Of a stretch of DNA of 64,000 nt, positions 11,198 through 21,970 are shown piece by piece. Numbering within the stretch: position 1 is the stretch's first letter; every line of letters starts with the position of its first letter. The position numbers and the translations under genes were made by a program. The notes below the pieces were generated by a model, which worked only from the letters and a program-made list of their open reading frames with translations, did not search any database and was not told where the DNA came from. The DNA comes from Acanthococcus lagerstroemiae (taxonomy: Eukaryota; Arthropoda; Insecta; Hemiptera; Eriococcidae): positions 54,473,946 to 54,537,945 of the forward strand of contig CM063110.1 in assembly GCA_031841125.1 (NCBI GenBank), in the 5' to 3' direction.

Positions 11198-11867
11198 CCT
11201 TGGTGTTTCTGATATTCTTGTATGGCTGCAAGACACGGAAAATAAAAGCCGACAATCGAAGACGGATTAACGCCCTGGAGATGTGGGTCTGCCGCCGACG
11301 GATGCTGAGAACCCCCTGGACGGCCAAAAGGACAAACGCATCTGTAATTCAAGAGTTGGCCATACAAACGCGTCTCTCATCCGCCTGCTACCGCCGGATA
11401 TTGCAATTCTTCGGTCGTATCACCAGGAGGCATGGCGATACCTGGAGAAGGTGGTGGTACAAGGGAAACTTGAACGGAAACGGTCGAGGGGGAGATCGCC
11501 ATGGACGGAACAGATGGAGGAAACTACTACAATCGACATCTGTAAGCTGACGTAAACGGCGGAGGATCAATTGGCTTGGAAATTGATGGTGGACGCAGTT
11601 GGAAGGGGTTCACCGTGCGTTCAGTCATGAGCGATGGTGATGCACGTATGCCAAAGTGGCCCCTATGACACCGCACCCCCGGACTCGGAAACTACCCTTT
11701 CGAGTATCGCATCGGTGGCCGGAGGGAAGCCTTGGGGCCGGGCCCGAGCCCCCATTTCTCCGTGCCGCAACGGTGCGCGCATCCTTCCAGGGCTACCATG
11801 GGGTTACCTACTGACCGAGGTCCACGGCGATGGACAGATGATGATGAGTCGTATACCTTTAGTAGTC
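11198..11867 (+). pseudogene. RTE-like LINE, C-terminal part and 3' UTR
   Basis: The frame continues with LVFLIFLYGCKTRKI, RRINALEMWVCRRRML, TPWTAKRTNASV and QFFGRITRRHGDTW. These match the RTE/BovB tail pattern of YGCE-W, EMWCWRRML and PWTAKRTN followed by a FGH-like block. The cysteine-tryptophan positions are partly eroded. A 3' UTR with a GATGATGAG tail ends near 11867. Together with 9808-10780 it is one element split by the antisense LINE. Confidence 0.8.
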
Positions 11868-13480
11868 GAAAGACCGGTTCTTTTCAGTATAGAAGTCAGT
11901 CTTAGATCCAGGAAGGTATACTGGGAATGACAATTCACAGTATGTAACAATAATGTTATAGTTGCATCACCCCCGCCCCCCTTCCTCCTCTTCCCAAGTA
12001 CCTGAATAATTTTCTTACCCTCACAATAGTAATTTAAAGAGTAGATAAGTGAGGATTACTTAGACTTCTGAACGATTTGTGTTGCTGACTTTTTATTGAC
12101 GAAAGTGTAATGTCAAATTCTTTCAACTCGCTAAATTTTCAATTGGGCCACAATTTTTGGAGAGTTTACAATGTTCGTAATGTCGTACAACTTTTTCCTT
12201 CGTTGAAGAAAGAGAAGCAATTCTCAAAACCGTACTCTGACAGCGATCTCTAAAAAAAGGTCAGACCATTTTGCTGGGGCTCCTTATTGTCAGAAAAGAG
12301 CCATTCAAACTCTTCAAGATTCCACTAAACTTATTCAAGGTTCGCTAAAACTGTTCAGAATTCGTTTGTGACTCTTTATGATCCTTGCAAGCTTGATTAT
12401 GGCTCTTTGAGGCATAATTAACATTTTTTAAGTTTGTATAACTATTTGAGATGTGTATAACGCTAAGAAACTCGATCAAATTAACGAAAATTTTTCAGTG
12501 CCCATGTAAGACTCTCATAGACTTGTTGAGACCTTTTGGGACTCTTCTTTGATTTGTTAAAAACATTTTTGGACTCTTCGTGGCTGGGCCAAGAGTATAA
12601 AAACAGAAATCTTCCCATATATTTTGTTGAAACAAATATAGATGCTTTTTGAGACTCTACTAAACTTTTTGAAGATTCGCTAAGACCGTTCAAGACGTGT
12701 TCAAGACTTGGTGACTCATTTAGATTTACTGAAGACTGTTTTGGATGCTAGGACTTTTCAAAACATGATATGACTTTTTGAGTTTCCTCAAGATTCTTCC
12801 AAACTTTTTAAGGGTGATCTAAGATTCTCTAAACCTTGTTGAGGACACTGTGATATTCTTTTAAATTTATTGAAACTCGTTATGATTCTTGAAGATGACT
12901 TTCACTCTTCCACACTTGTTCAGGATTTCTTGAAACTCTCCAGCCTCTAGCGAGGTTGATTAAGATTTTTGAGACGCTGCCATCTGTGGAGAAATTTTTA
13001 TTCCATTTGTGCACGCTAGTAAGGAAATGTCTTACTTTGTCGAGCTTAGTTTCTGAAATCTAACCAACTTTCAAGGACAGAGTCAAAATTTTCGAGTTTT
13101 GGTTTTTGATGGATTACTATAGAAATTAAGTGTACTTTCATATCTTGTTAGCTTCGTATCGCTGGGTGGTCGTTTCTCGCCCAATAAGCGACAAATGAAG
13201 ATGAAAATGTCCGACATTGTTGATAGGTGACATTTTCTTTCTATTCACCGTAAAATTGGTTTAAAAAAGTAATGAAATGAAGAAATATTTTCACACTTGC
13301 ATTAAAATTTTCTTCTGTTGCGATTTTTTTGTAAGAGACTCTAGTGTTCTAACGTTGACCAAGTAATATTATAAACAGACATCCAAGTATCTAGCTGGAC
13401 CAGTTTTACTAATGACACAATTTTAAACCCCTGTTGTGACTTTTTTTTTTTGAAAAAGGCTATATTACTGCCAAGTATCG
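11868..13480. repeat. Degenerate AAGACTC-type repeat block in otherwise blank DNA
   Basis: From about 12280 to 12970 the plus strand is dominated by variants of AAGACTNTTCAAGA and GACTCTTTG-like words with loose spacing of about 20-30 bp. This is the opposite orientation to the AGTCTTGA-type blocks at 8.2, 14.1, 21.7 and 61.7 kb. No ORF, RNA or TIR was recognised elsewhere here. Confidence 0.45.
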
Positions 13481-13484
13481 AGTC

Positions 13485-14870
13485 TCGGAGAAATAAGCGC
13501 GGGTGCAGGGACGTACCGAAGAGTTTTTCCGGGGGGATAAAAATTATGAAAGTTCCAACTGACTCAACTCAGAATTCCCAAGTATCAAAGCAAAAAAAAA
13601 AAAACATTTTGACTTATTGGATTTTTCCAACTGACTCAACTCAAAATTCCCAAGTACCAAAGCAAAAGAAGAAAAACCTTTGACTTGTTGGGTTTTCTCA
13701 ACTTCTCAATTCAATTCTCAAGTATCAAAGTAAGAAAAAAGAAATACTTTCAACTTGTTGGATTTTTCCAAATCGCCTGACTGAAATGGTAAATTTTTTC
13801 AACTGCTGAGTGGAGAATTCCTTCAGGGGGGTAAGTTGCCCCCTATCGGCACGTCCCTGTGCAGGTGAATTTATCATGAAAAATTGAACGCAGTCAAATT
13901 ACCACGGGGTAAATTCCTCGCAGAAAAATTAATCGATAGACAGATACCCGTCAGGTAAATTAACCGCAGGACCAATGAACCTCAGGACAATTAATCGCAT
14001 GACTACTTCCTGATTTTTCTTGTTTTATTCGCACGATGATGACAACTGCATCATGTCAGATATTCGAAAAAGTAAAAAGTAGTTCGTTGCAGGAAATGTT
14101 GATCAGCCTGGAGAAGTCTTAGAAACTTCAATGAAATGAGAAATAAGGAGTCTTAGTTTTAGCGAGTCCTAAGAATTTGAAACAAGTATAGAGAAATTTT
14201 AAAAAGTCTTGATAAAGTTCTGAAAGGCCTTAGTTAGTCAAGCCCAGTCGAGTCACTGAAAATCGTTCATAAATTTTGAACAGTTTTAGCGGGTCTCAAA
14301 CAAGTCTGGGAGAGTCTGCAATTGAATAGTTTTAGCTGGTTTTAAGCGACCCGCGAGAAGCTGAAAAAATTTAATAGTATATGTTGGAATGTATTTCCAA
14401 TTTGATCTTCAATAAGGAAATATTCAGAGACGCCAATCGTTTGAATCTTCAAATATTTTGGACTGTTCAATTACCACCTTGTGGCCATAAAAATGACCAA
14501 AATACTCAGTGGAGGAGGAGGAGAAAGGTAAACCGTTCAATGTTCATAAATTCTCAGTTGCCCTTCCCAGAACTGCTTCCTGGATCCGCCATTGTTTCTC
14601 TTATGAAATTCGTTGTGTGGCACACAATTTATCATTCCAGTGCCTACGAATTTGTTGTTCTCTCATGTTTCTTATTCGTTCTAATTTTGCGGTGAATTAT
14701 GTCAATTTTAGTGATTTGTCCCACGATTAACTTGCCATGCGGAAAAGTTTCCAGCAATGAATGGTTCCCCTTTGTGAACTGTCCAGCGGTGAATTTACCT
14801 CACGGTGACTTGACCGCATTTAATTTTCCGTGGTAAATTCACCAGCCGTTAACTGCCCGGCCTAGTCCTG
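13485..14870. mobile_element. Fold-back element with short-repeat arms
   Basis: The left arm (about 13485-13505 plus 13860-14022) and right arm (about 14730-14870) are inverted copies made of a degenerate ~17-20-bp motif built around GGTAAATTNACCGC. The spacer (14030-14725) includes an AGTCTTA-type degenerate block at 14100-14370. A hAT MITE interrupts the left arm at 13506-13859. The layout matches fold-back elements whose arms consist of short repeats. Confidence 0.6.
13506..13859 (+). mobile_element. CAGGGACGTACC hAT MITE
   Basis: Termini are CAGGGACGTACC and, inward from the right, CAGGGACGTGCC. Flanks are CGCGGGTG (13498-13505) and TGCAGGTG (13860-13867). These match at 6 of 8, and both mismatches are CpG-to-TpG or CpA changes, as expected of an aged 8-bp TSD. 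The interior holds about three ~71-bp tandem units ending in CAAGTATCAAAGC. No coding capacity. Confidence 0.75.
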
Positions 14871-14875
14871 GACCC

Positions 14876-15330
14876 TTGCCAAATCCCAAGTTAATAAGCT
14901 GAGGGCCACTCACAATAGGATGGTGAGGTCGCGTCTAGGTTTAAGATTGATCGATAAAGTTAGTACGCAGTTTATTAGAGGAAAGTCCAATGCTTCTGAT
15001 GTTCAAAGGACAGTGAAGAAGCTTAAACTTGGACATGCGGGGCACCTGGCCAGAAGTCACGGAAATTAATGAAATTGTGGAGTCTTGGTATCCTAGAAAT
15101 CATGGTAGGAGAGGGGAAGACCACCCATGAGGTGAGGGACGAAATTGTTTGGAGATTTGGGATTTCATGGCAGAGAACTGCTGAGAACAGAGGGTCTTGG
15201 AGACAGGCGGTAGCGGCCTGTACCCGTGACTGGGAGGACCCAACGGCGCGTGACGACCCCCCACCAGGGACGTCCGTTTTTGTTAAGTTTATTGTAGTCA
15301 AAAATACATGTATACGCTCTTTTTTGCCGG
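14876..15330 (+). pseudogene. LINE 3'-terminal fragment
   Basis: Translations in two frames give RLGLRLIDKVSTQFI and KLKLGHAGHLARS, then WYPRNHGRRGGRP and ENRGSWRQAVAACTRDWED. This is the usual order of the C-terminal tail of insect RTE-like LINE polyproteins, ending near 15255. Frameshifts near 15065 and 15150 break it. The catalytic RT domain is absent, so it is a 5'-truncated dead copy. Confidence 0.75.
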
Positions 15331-15355
15331 GTCAAGGCAATAAAAATAACTGTCC

Positions 15356-17290
15356 GCATTCCATGTAACTTGGACCAATTAGTGCCGATCTTTAGTGTCT
15401 GTTGTAGAAAACTTCGAAATGTTATCGTTCAGAAATTTAAAACAGTTTTCTCAAATTTGCGATTTTAAAATTGTTCTAGGCTGCGCGATTTTTTCTTCTC
15501 TACGGCCTTCGTTTTCAGCTCATTTCAATTGTAATTTTATGTAATTTCTGGATCTACCGCCAACCTCTATAGTGATTGACCAGTGAAACATTTTCTCCAG
15601 CGCGTTCACATTTCTCTGTGAGAAGAGAACCCCCCCCCCACCCCACCATTTCCTCCCTACGTATCGGCGGCTGATAGAAGTCGATGTCTTCCAATTTTCA
15701 TTCTACCTCTTGGATATGTCAGCCAGGGAAGGGAATTCCTTCCTCGAAATTGATTTATAATTGGATCCGTGCCTGCCGACCTTGTGGCGAGCTTATCCTC
15801 GCTTATTCCTTAAACCAACATTCTTGATGGATCGAGCCTTCTACTTCACCAGTGCTGGAAAGCCAATAATGATTTTAGTTCAACCGATCTGGTTATTCGT
15901 TCTAGATATAGAATTACAACAATTTTTGAATTTCGCCACCAATGTCGAATTCGGTCAGTGCCGCGGCGCCGAGCGAATGCTTTCTTCCCACAGTCGAAGC
16001 AAGACATTTCTGAAAGCTTCGTCCGACGAGCTTACAATACGAAACTAAGCCTACTTATCCATTTTCGGATTTTCAAACGAGTAATTCGGTAATTTCTTGA
16101 TTATATTTTCACATTTTCACGTCATAATCCCGCACCGCCGGTCGCGAGTCCGATGACTAAGTAAAAATTTCAATAATCAGTCGACCCGCATCGTGTCTGT
16201 TGTCCCCTAGTTGTGTTTTGGAAACCGCTCTCGCTCTTCATTTTATTAATGTATCGCAATCTGTCCTTTTTTTGTTTATCATTTGTTCGGAAAAGAAAGA
16301 AGGGTGTAGCAACCGTAGACCGGAATCATCCCCTAATGTACACTTACATCTTATACAGCCTTTCTCCATCTTACGCGTATCCGAGCATTTTCCTCGTCGT
16401 GTGGATTTTCTTATATACAAAAGCGGCAAAAGGCCACCGCCACGTTTTTATCGTCCCGGTAAGTGCTCGACAACCCTCTCGCAGACGTTTCAATCGTTCG
16501 TAGCAGACGCCGCTCGGTTCGGCCCACGGCCGGGGAGGGGGAGGGAAAAAATTGAAAACGGAGATTTATTTATTTTTGTGTACGTGTATATGAGAGATAC
16601 ACGATCTTAATTCTACACGTTACACGTTTGTTCACTTTTCCGAATTGCGCCCCGGGTGTACGGTTTCGCCGATTTGTTCGCCATTTTCCGTAAGTGCGTC
16701 AAGGACTTATCGTTTACATTTTAATGTTACGCGAGAAAATAATTCGTTATTTTGGACGAAATGAGTGAGAGCTCGAATAATCGTGTAAATCGCACGTGCT
16801 AGGTGTTTCAGCGCTAGTCAGTATTGCCTACTCGGTCTCCTTGTTGAACTGTTTGACCGGTTCGCGTTTGAAAGATATGGAGCATTTTTGCTGGCGATTT
16901 TCGCTTTGCATTGAAGAGAGTTGCACTGTGATTGAGTGCCTTACATCCTTGCTAAGTGGGCTCAATTCTTAGTTTCGGGAAGGCAGTGAACAGGTTTCCG
17001 CTCTCTTCCCACAGTATTCTTGCGAACAGAGCGATCATACCAATCGATATAGATAGATAGCGTGCTGTGTAATCCCTCGACAATTCTCAGTAACAAGGCA
17101 CTGTGCTTGAAAAACAGCCCACGTTTGCCACCTGTTTCGGCCTGTGATACGTCTCACGGGTTTTTGAAGTGTTGTATTTATGTACCTTCGTCGATCTCGG
17201 CCCTTAGAAGTGTTAGGAATACATTTGTATTCGTCACAGAGCCAGTAATATGGTCAAAACTGGAAATCGAGAAGTCTCACCTCCCATCGT
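15356..17290. other. No gene; CpG-rich single-copy-like block
   Basis: Positions about 15930-17000 are rich in CpG and lack transposon signatures. A C run lies at about 15630. Overlapping ORFs of 95-136 codons around 16200-16610 have no recognisable domain and look like chance products of the higher GC. It might be host intronic or regulatory DNA; no splice or promoter call is possible from sequence alone. Confidence 0.35.
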
Positions 17291-17299
17291 CAAAGTCAC

Positions 17300-18600
17300 C
17301 CCTGGTACGCTTTCATGACGAATTGAATCCAAAGCTTTATTATAATCGATCAGCGGCGGTCAGAGACGAGAAATTCTACCGAGAGTATATGAGTGGTCGC
17401 CCTTTGAATAGGAAGTAGGGAGCACCCCCTCCCCAATAAAAATGTGGGTCTTGGGTCGTTTTTAGCACGTCAAAATATTATTATTTTTGTACGGCAGAAC
17501 AATTAGCAACCAGCGAGCCCTAATAACTTCTAGTCTTTTAGGCTGTATTAATTTTTTTTTCTCACCTTCGGCCGCCCCCAAGTCGAGGCCGCCCCGGGAC
17601 GATTCCCGGTAAACCGGCTTTCAGACCGCCCCTGTAATCGATAAACATAAAATTAACACTCATTTTACATTCCCTCGGCTTTTCGATGATCTGATTGAGG
17701 ATAAATATGTGGTCAGTTGTTGAGTAGCCCTGCCTAAACCCTATCTGTTATTTTAGCAGGTGAAAATCGAGCCTTAGGTACATTATAGTTTTCAATATTT
17801 CAAGAGAAACCTTGCGAAGGTTTGAGGAAAGGGTTATGGGTCTATATTTGTTCAGATTACTCCTGTCTCTTTTTTTTAATGTAACAGGATAATCTCAGAT
17901 ACTTGCCATCGGCCGAGGCGAGAAACCAGCCTCCAAGAATTGGTCGAAAAGCTCAGCCAAGACAGGTGTTAGAGTGGAATTTTCAATGTTATCGGGACCA
18001 GCTATCTTACCCGGGCTTACCGATTTAAGAGCCTTTACACCTATATTTCAGCTTCCAAGATTCTGGGTGAGTACTCTCCCTCCTGATTTTGGTTGGTATG
18101 GCTTCCCAACTCCTCCGCTCCGGCTAGCTTTGGTGGAGCATACAGTTGCTTATAAAAGTTTGTTGCTTCATTTATAATTTCCTCTCTTCCAAAAATTTTC
18201 TGATTATGGTTTTTAGTTTTAATAAGCGGTAATAGGTTTTTGCCTTTTTAATTAATGAGCAGTTTTCTTCGAGTAAGTACCTCTTTAATTTGCTCTTTTG
18301 CTCCTGGTCAAACTGTAAAATATCCTGGCGAATCTCACGCCTAATATTTTATTTAGTTCAACTATTTCGATTTGTTCTTTATTATGTACTTCATGAGTCT
18401 GTTTTTATTCCTAAGTTCAGTTCTTCTCTCAATCAGCGTTTTAGTTTTTACACTGAGCTGGTCGCTGGTCATCCGTCTTGGGCTTGACTTTTTTTGTACC
18501 TACAGCTTGTTCGATTTCTCCCAAGGCTTCTACCAACCAGCTGTACTTTGCCTGTAGGTTTTAAAACACCTTGTTTGAAACACTATCCAATTTTTTCTTT
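17300..18600 (-). pseudogene. LINE reverse transcriptase, 5'/3'-truncated, split by a hAT MITE
   Basis: The minus strand reads, in order, EEINEATNFYKQLY-like text, SPGKIAGPDNI, PVLAELFDQFLEAG, NKYRPITLSSNLRKV, QIGFRQGYSTTDHIF, LNQIIEKPRECKM, MFIDY and, beyond an insertion, NKALDSIRHESV. These are the N-terminal and motif 0-A regions of a LINE RT. The YADD motif and everything after it are missing, so the copy ends near 17315. Several stops and frameshifts are present. The break inside motif A coincides exactly with the hAT insertion at 17351-17634. Confidence 0.8.
17351..17634. mobile_element. hAT MITE with perfect 8-bp TSD inside a LINE
   Basis: Termini are CAGCGGCGGTC and, read inward from the right, CAGGGGCGGTC. 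The flanking 8-mers at 17343-17350 and 17635-17642 are both TAATCGAT. Removing the element and one TSD copy joins the LINE reading frame precisely inside its FIDY-NKALD motif A, which independently confirms both borders. 284 bp, no coding capacity. Confidence 0.92.
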
Positions 18601-18650
18601 AATAGGTTGTTAAAGTCTTTTCCTTTGAAAACAGGGATCATGACCTTATT

Positions 18651-18867
18651 CTTTTTCTAATTTTCTCTCTTCCTGAGTCCTGGAATCCGCCCTTTCGAGC
18701 ATTACTTCAGAGACGTCGGGGAGGCTGTTAGGGGTGTCCTAGCCCTCTTCCCTTCTGGCCGAGAAACTGGCCTTGGTGGAAAATTCTGGCGAGTCGCTAC
18801 GTGGGTTCGAACCCGGGACCCCGGATTCTGACACCAACGCGCTATCCACTCGGCCAACCAGACCTCC
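18651..18867 (-). mobile_element. tRNA-derived SINE with 14-bp TSD
   Basis: On the minus strand the head begins just inside 18867 with an A-box TGGCCGAGTGG (18846-18856) and a B-box GGGTTCGAACCC (18803-18814), so it has an internal RNA polymerase III promoter of Ser/Leu-tRNA type. A body and a 3' region with CGACGTCTCTGAAGTAATGC follow. ATCATGACCTTATT occurs at 18637-18650 and again at 18868-18881, a perfect 14-bp duplication typical of LINE-driven target-primed insertion. Related copies: 54.85-55.04 kb (full) and 5.04, 55.08 kb (tails). Confidence 0.93.
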
Positions 18868-18881
18868 ATCATGACCTTATT

Positions 18882-19912
18882 ATCTGCGTATTTATTTGTT
18901 GGGTGCCTGAAACTAAAAGACTTTGTTAAGTTAGCTGTGAGCTACTTCACTGAAGTACTTCGCGAATGAACGACCCAACTCTTCTCGCTGAACACGTTGC
19001 CATTAGTATTTGAAGGATTGGTGCTGTGGTATGCGTGTCTCATGGGTCGCACGAGACATGTGGCTGATGCTGATTCACATACTAGCACGTTTTCGCCACG
19101 GAGAGAGAAATATTTCACAGCAAACCGCGGAGAAAAGAATGGCAAACTAGCCCGACTATTCTGCCTAGTAAGTTGTACGATGTGACCGCTTCGATCGCCG
19201 ACTTTGGGATACTGATACGACACTACCGGAGGGTTGAGAAGAGGATGGATGGGTTGGTGTGTTGGGAGGAAAATTATGCTAACAAGCTTACTCGTATTTT
19301 GTGGTTGATTCCGATCAGTAATATTATTATGCGGTCCTGAAAGAGATACCTCAAGTCAAAAAAAATCAGATAAGTCCATTTCATATAAACAATTTTGAAG
19401 AGTATTACATAAATGGAAAACGGCCCGATCAGTTGAACGATGTAGAAGCCAGGAGATACAGCATTTCAAAACTAAAATGTATATCACCTAAATTTTCAGG
19501 AAAGAGCATTTTGCGTTTAGAAAGAAAGCGCTGCACATCTTTGTGTGTGTGAAGTCGGATGGACGTGAAAGGTAGACACACATTTTCACATTTGGTGCTA
19601 CAACTTAAATTCTATGCGTTGAAATTCTTCTTTTTTTTTTTGTAAGTGAAAGGTAGAAGTCTTGAGCACAATTGATGAAAGATTTGAGATGATTCCTTCA
19701 TTACAGTTTGAGTAGGAAAACAAATATGAGACCACCTTTTTGTGTCATCGTGGCAGACTGGTATGTCACAATGACACACTAACAAATTTCTAGTTAACCC
19801 TAGTAGCATGTGATTAATTGCGAAAAAAATATGCTGAAATGAAGAAATAAAGAATTCTCTCTCTCTCTCTCCCTCTCTCACTCCCTCTCCCTCCCCCTCC
19901 CCTAAAAAGTAG
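18882..19912. other. No gene; CT-rich microsatellite
   Basis: A (CT)n/CCCTCT tract lies at about 19857-19905. A 93-codon minus-strand ORF (18942-19223) has no recognisable domain. No element ends were found. Confidence 0.4.
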
Positions 19913-20742
19913 AATCCGCCACCGCCTGCGGGAGAAAAAAAACGCACTGCGGATTGCCTACCTAAAAATCAGAAAAATTGAAGGGGCAGATCAGCTACAC
20001 TTTCAAGGACATAATCTGCTGTAACATAAAAGATCTCCAAGTTTTAAGACGTAACCGACATAATAAGACATATAATGACAATAAGACATAAAAAAACGTA
20101 TAATGACGATCTTCAAGATCTCAAGTCGCAAGATATAACACATGGTCTATCGTAAGATATGAATAAAGACAGATATATTGTTCATGAATAGGGCCGACCA
20201 GCTACCTTGGACTCTGAAATCTCAGGTCCTTATGACGTCATCATCATCTCATTACATCTGTTCACTGAGAATTTTCCCAAAATCATAGGCGGCGGCTGCG
20301 TGGCTACACGGTGCCTCCGGGAGAAAAACAAACCACTGCGGGTTGCCTCTACGATGCCCCTTGATTGCTCATTTCTCAAGGGGTAGCCTACCTTTTTGGG
20401 GGAGGGGGTTTCATGGTGGAGGAGGGAGCTTGGTGGGGGGAAGTCGCGAAGGACGAGGAGGAAGACCACGGGAGGAGTGGGGGTCGGAATCGACGACAAA
20501 GGGCGAGGATAGTTGCAATGAGGGAGTGGGTCGTGGTCGAGGAACAAGGGGGTTGTGAGGGAGGGCTCTCTATATACTAAACAGTAAAAGCCACCTCCTT
20601 CCCCTCCATGGGGATAAATTCCTGATGACCTCCCCTGTACCTTAATCACGAAATGAGCAATTAAGGGGCAGGGTAGGCAACCCACAGCGACTTTTTTTCT
20701 CCCAGAGGCGGCGTTGGCGGCGGATGGTGGAGGGGGTTCTTT
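19913..20742. repeat. Inverted-repeat element, three copies of a GGGAGAAAAA module
   Basis: A ~90-bp module (GGGAGAAAAA, then CACTGCGGGTTGCCT, then CCCCTT and GCTCATTTC) occurs in plus orientation at 19930-19990 (partial) and 20310-20385. It recurs in minus orientation at 20640-20720. The last two bracket a purine-rich 250-bp core, giving a TIR-like element of about 450 bp bounded by GGCGGC words. The long minus-strand ORF across it is low-complexity and not a gene. Confidence 0.55.
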
Positions 20743-20892
20743 TATGGGAAGGCAGTTGCGCTGAAGGACCTTCCCCGCCCTGGTCGTAGTGAAGGTGGTG
20801 GTCCTGGGTGCTTCCTCTAATAGATCAAATTGAAAGGTGTGATTATTCTTGAAGGTATAGAAACCCATCAGTTATTCGTACAACTGGTGTTG

Positions 20893-21625
20893 TCAGAAAA
20901 AGCCTCGATAAGGGAAAAAAAGAGGAAGAGTGAGAAACTTGTAAACCGCCGAGCCAGACCGGGGCCGGCACGAGCGAAGCGAGTGACGGCGGTGGTTGGG
21001 CCGCGAAGCGGCCAGGGGGCAAACCCCCATAGTATCTTCAAATTTTAGCTGATCGAAGGTGTCATTGAATTTTAGGTCGCGTCGATAGAAATTCACATAG
21101 ACTTCCTCCTGGCGTTGGTTCACCTTCTCAACTTTACCAGTGCGCAATTGGTTTTTTTCTGCTGGAATGTGAAATGAACCAATACGTAGTCGTCTACTTT
21201 TACTTCAGGATTTTCTGGAATAATTTCAGCCAATGAACTTAATGATTCTGAATCTGATTCTTCTTATGATTCCAATTCAAGACCAGCATCACTCCTTTCT
21301 TCATCAGTAGAAAACGAAAACTTATTTTTTACAATTTTCTTTTTTTTTTTCTTTCCACTTATTTTTCTGTACCCTCTCCAATAGGCATATTTGGTTTGAA
21401 AACTTTCTCTTCAACTCTGCTTTCCTTATTTTCACTTCTTGCATTCTTCTTCCTCTTTTTATTTCCAACCTTGACTTTTTCTCCTTCTTCTGCTCTAACT
21501 CGAGCCGCTTCCCTCTTTTACTGCTTCCTCTAGGACGACCTTTCTTTGCATCTGTACTAGAATTCATCACTTTTTGATGCACTGCATCAACCATCTTGAA
21601 TCCAAACAAGAGCTCCTCCCTCCAT
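20893..21625 (-). pseudogene. Broken transposon-type ORF (Lys/Arg-rich plus DDYVLVHF tail)
   Basis: The 5' part (from about 21609) encodes a strongly basic stretch with GRPRG, KRGKRLELEQKKE and KAELKRKF. After a frameshift, an acidic segment (EESDSESLSSLAEI) leads to VDDYVLVHFTFQQKK (about 21171-21197). After another frameshift comes KVEKVNQRQEEVYVNFYRRD. The pattern of an acidic linker, then DDYVLV-F, then a GKV-EV-F block resembles the C-terminal tail common in pogo/Jerky-type transposase ORFs of arthropods; this is inference. Three frames are needed, so it is dead. The sense frame runs into the GC hairpin cluster at 20945-21030. Confidence 0.45.
20945..21030. repeat. GC-rich hairpin cluster
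   Basis: Three compact palindromes lie in a row within 60 bp. The first is a GCGAAGC core at 20974-20980. The second is GGCCGC-GAA-GCGGCC at 20999-21013. The third is GGGGG-CAAA-CCCCC at 21015-21028. GC content is far above the surroundings. The mini-hairpin word GCGAAGC occurs twice. Role unknown. Confidence 0.7.
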
Positions 21626-21639
21626 CTTCAATTGTTACA

Positions 21640-21970
21640 CCCCTGAAAAAGTCTGAAAGAGTCGTAAAATATTTGCAACTGATTTTGGATTGTCAGTGAG
21701 TCTTAGGAAAGATCCTGATAAGGTCGTAAATAAATATGGGAGAGTCTTGAATGAGCATCGAAGAGTGTTAGTTTTAAGAAATCTTCAGGTCTTACATGAG
21801 CTTTAAGATTTTGAAAACTCTCGACCATATCTTGAAATTAAGTTTTAAAGGGTCATAAAGAATGGTAAGCGAGTTTTGAACTATTTCAAATAGTTTTTAG
21901 GGCGTTCTTTTCAATTATTGCACGAGGTCTGAACAACTTTTCATGAGTCATGATAATTGAAGAGTCTTAG
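21640..21970 (+). repeat. Degenerate AGTCTTGA-type repeat block
   Basis: Words such as GAGTCTTAGGAAAG, GAGTCTTGAATGAG and GAGTGTTAGTTTTAAG recur every 15-30 bp. The same vocabulary appears at 8.2, 14.1 and 61.7 kb (this orientation) and at 12.3-13.0 kb (inverted). No coding content. Confidence 0.55.

Noticed and set aside
16200..16610. 136-codon ORF in CpG-rich DNA
   Set aside because: Overlapping ORFs in two other frames and no domain; typical of higher-GC noncoding sequence.
17130..17165. Second hammerhead-like site (GGCCGAAAC on the minus strand)
   Set aside because: It has GAAA next to GGCC, but no CUGANGA box in the right place and no pairing stem I arms.
18803..18867. tRNA-Ser/Leu gene
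   Set aside because: A and B boxes are present, but the sequence is fused to a SINE body and flanked by a 14-bp TSD; no complete acceptor pairing was evident.
20230..20868. 212-codon minus-strand ORF
   Set aside because: It spans an inverted-repeat element with purine-rich core. The peptide is Pro/Thr/His-rich low complexity with no domain, so the open frame is a composition effect.
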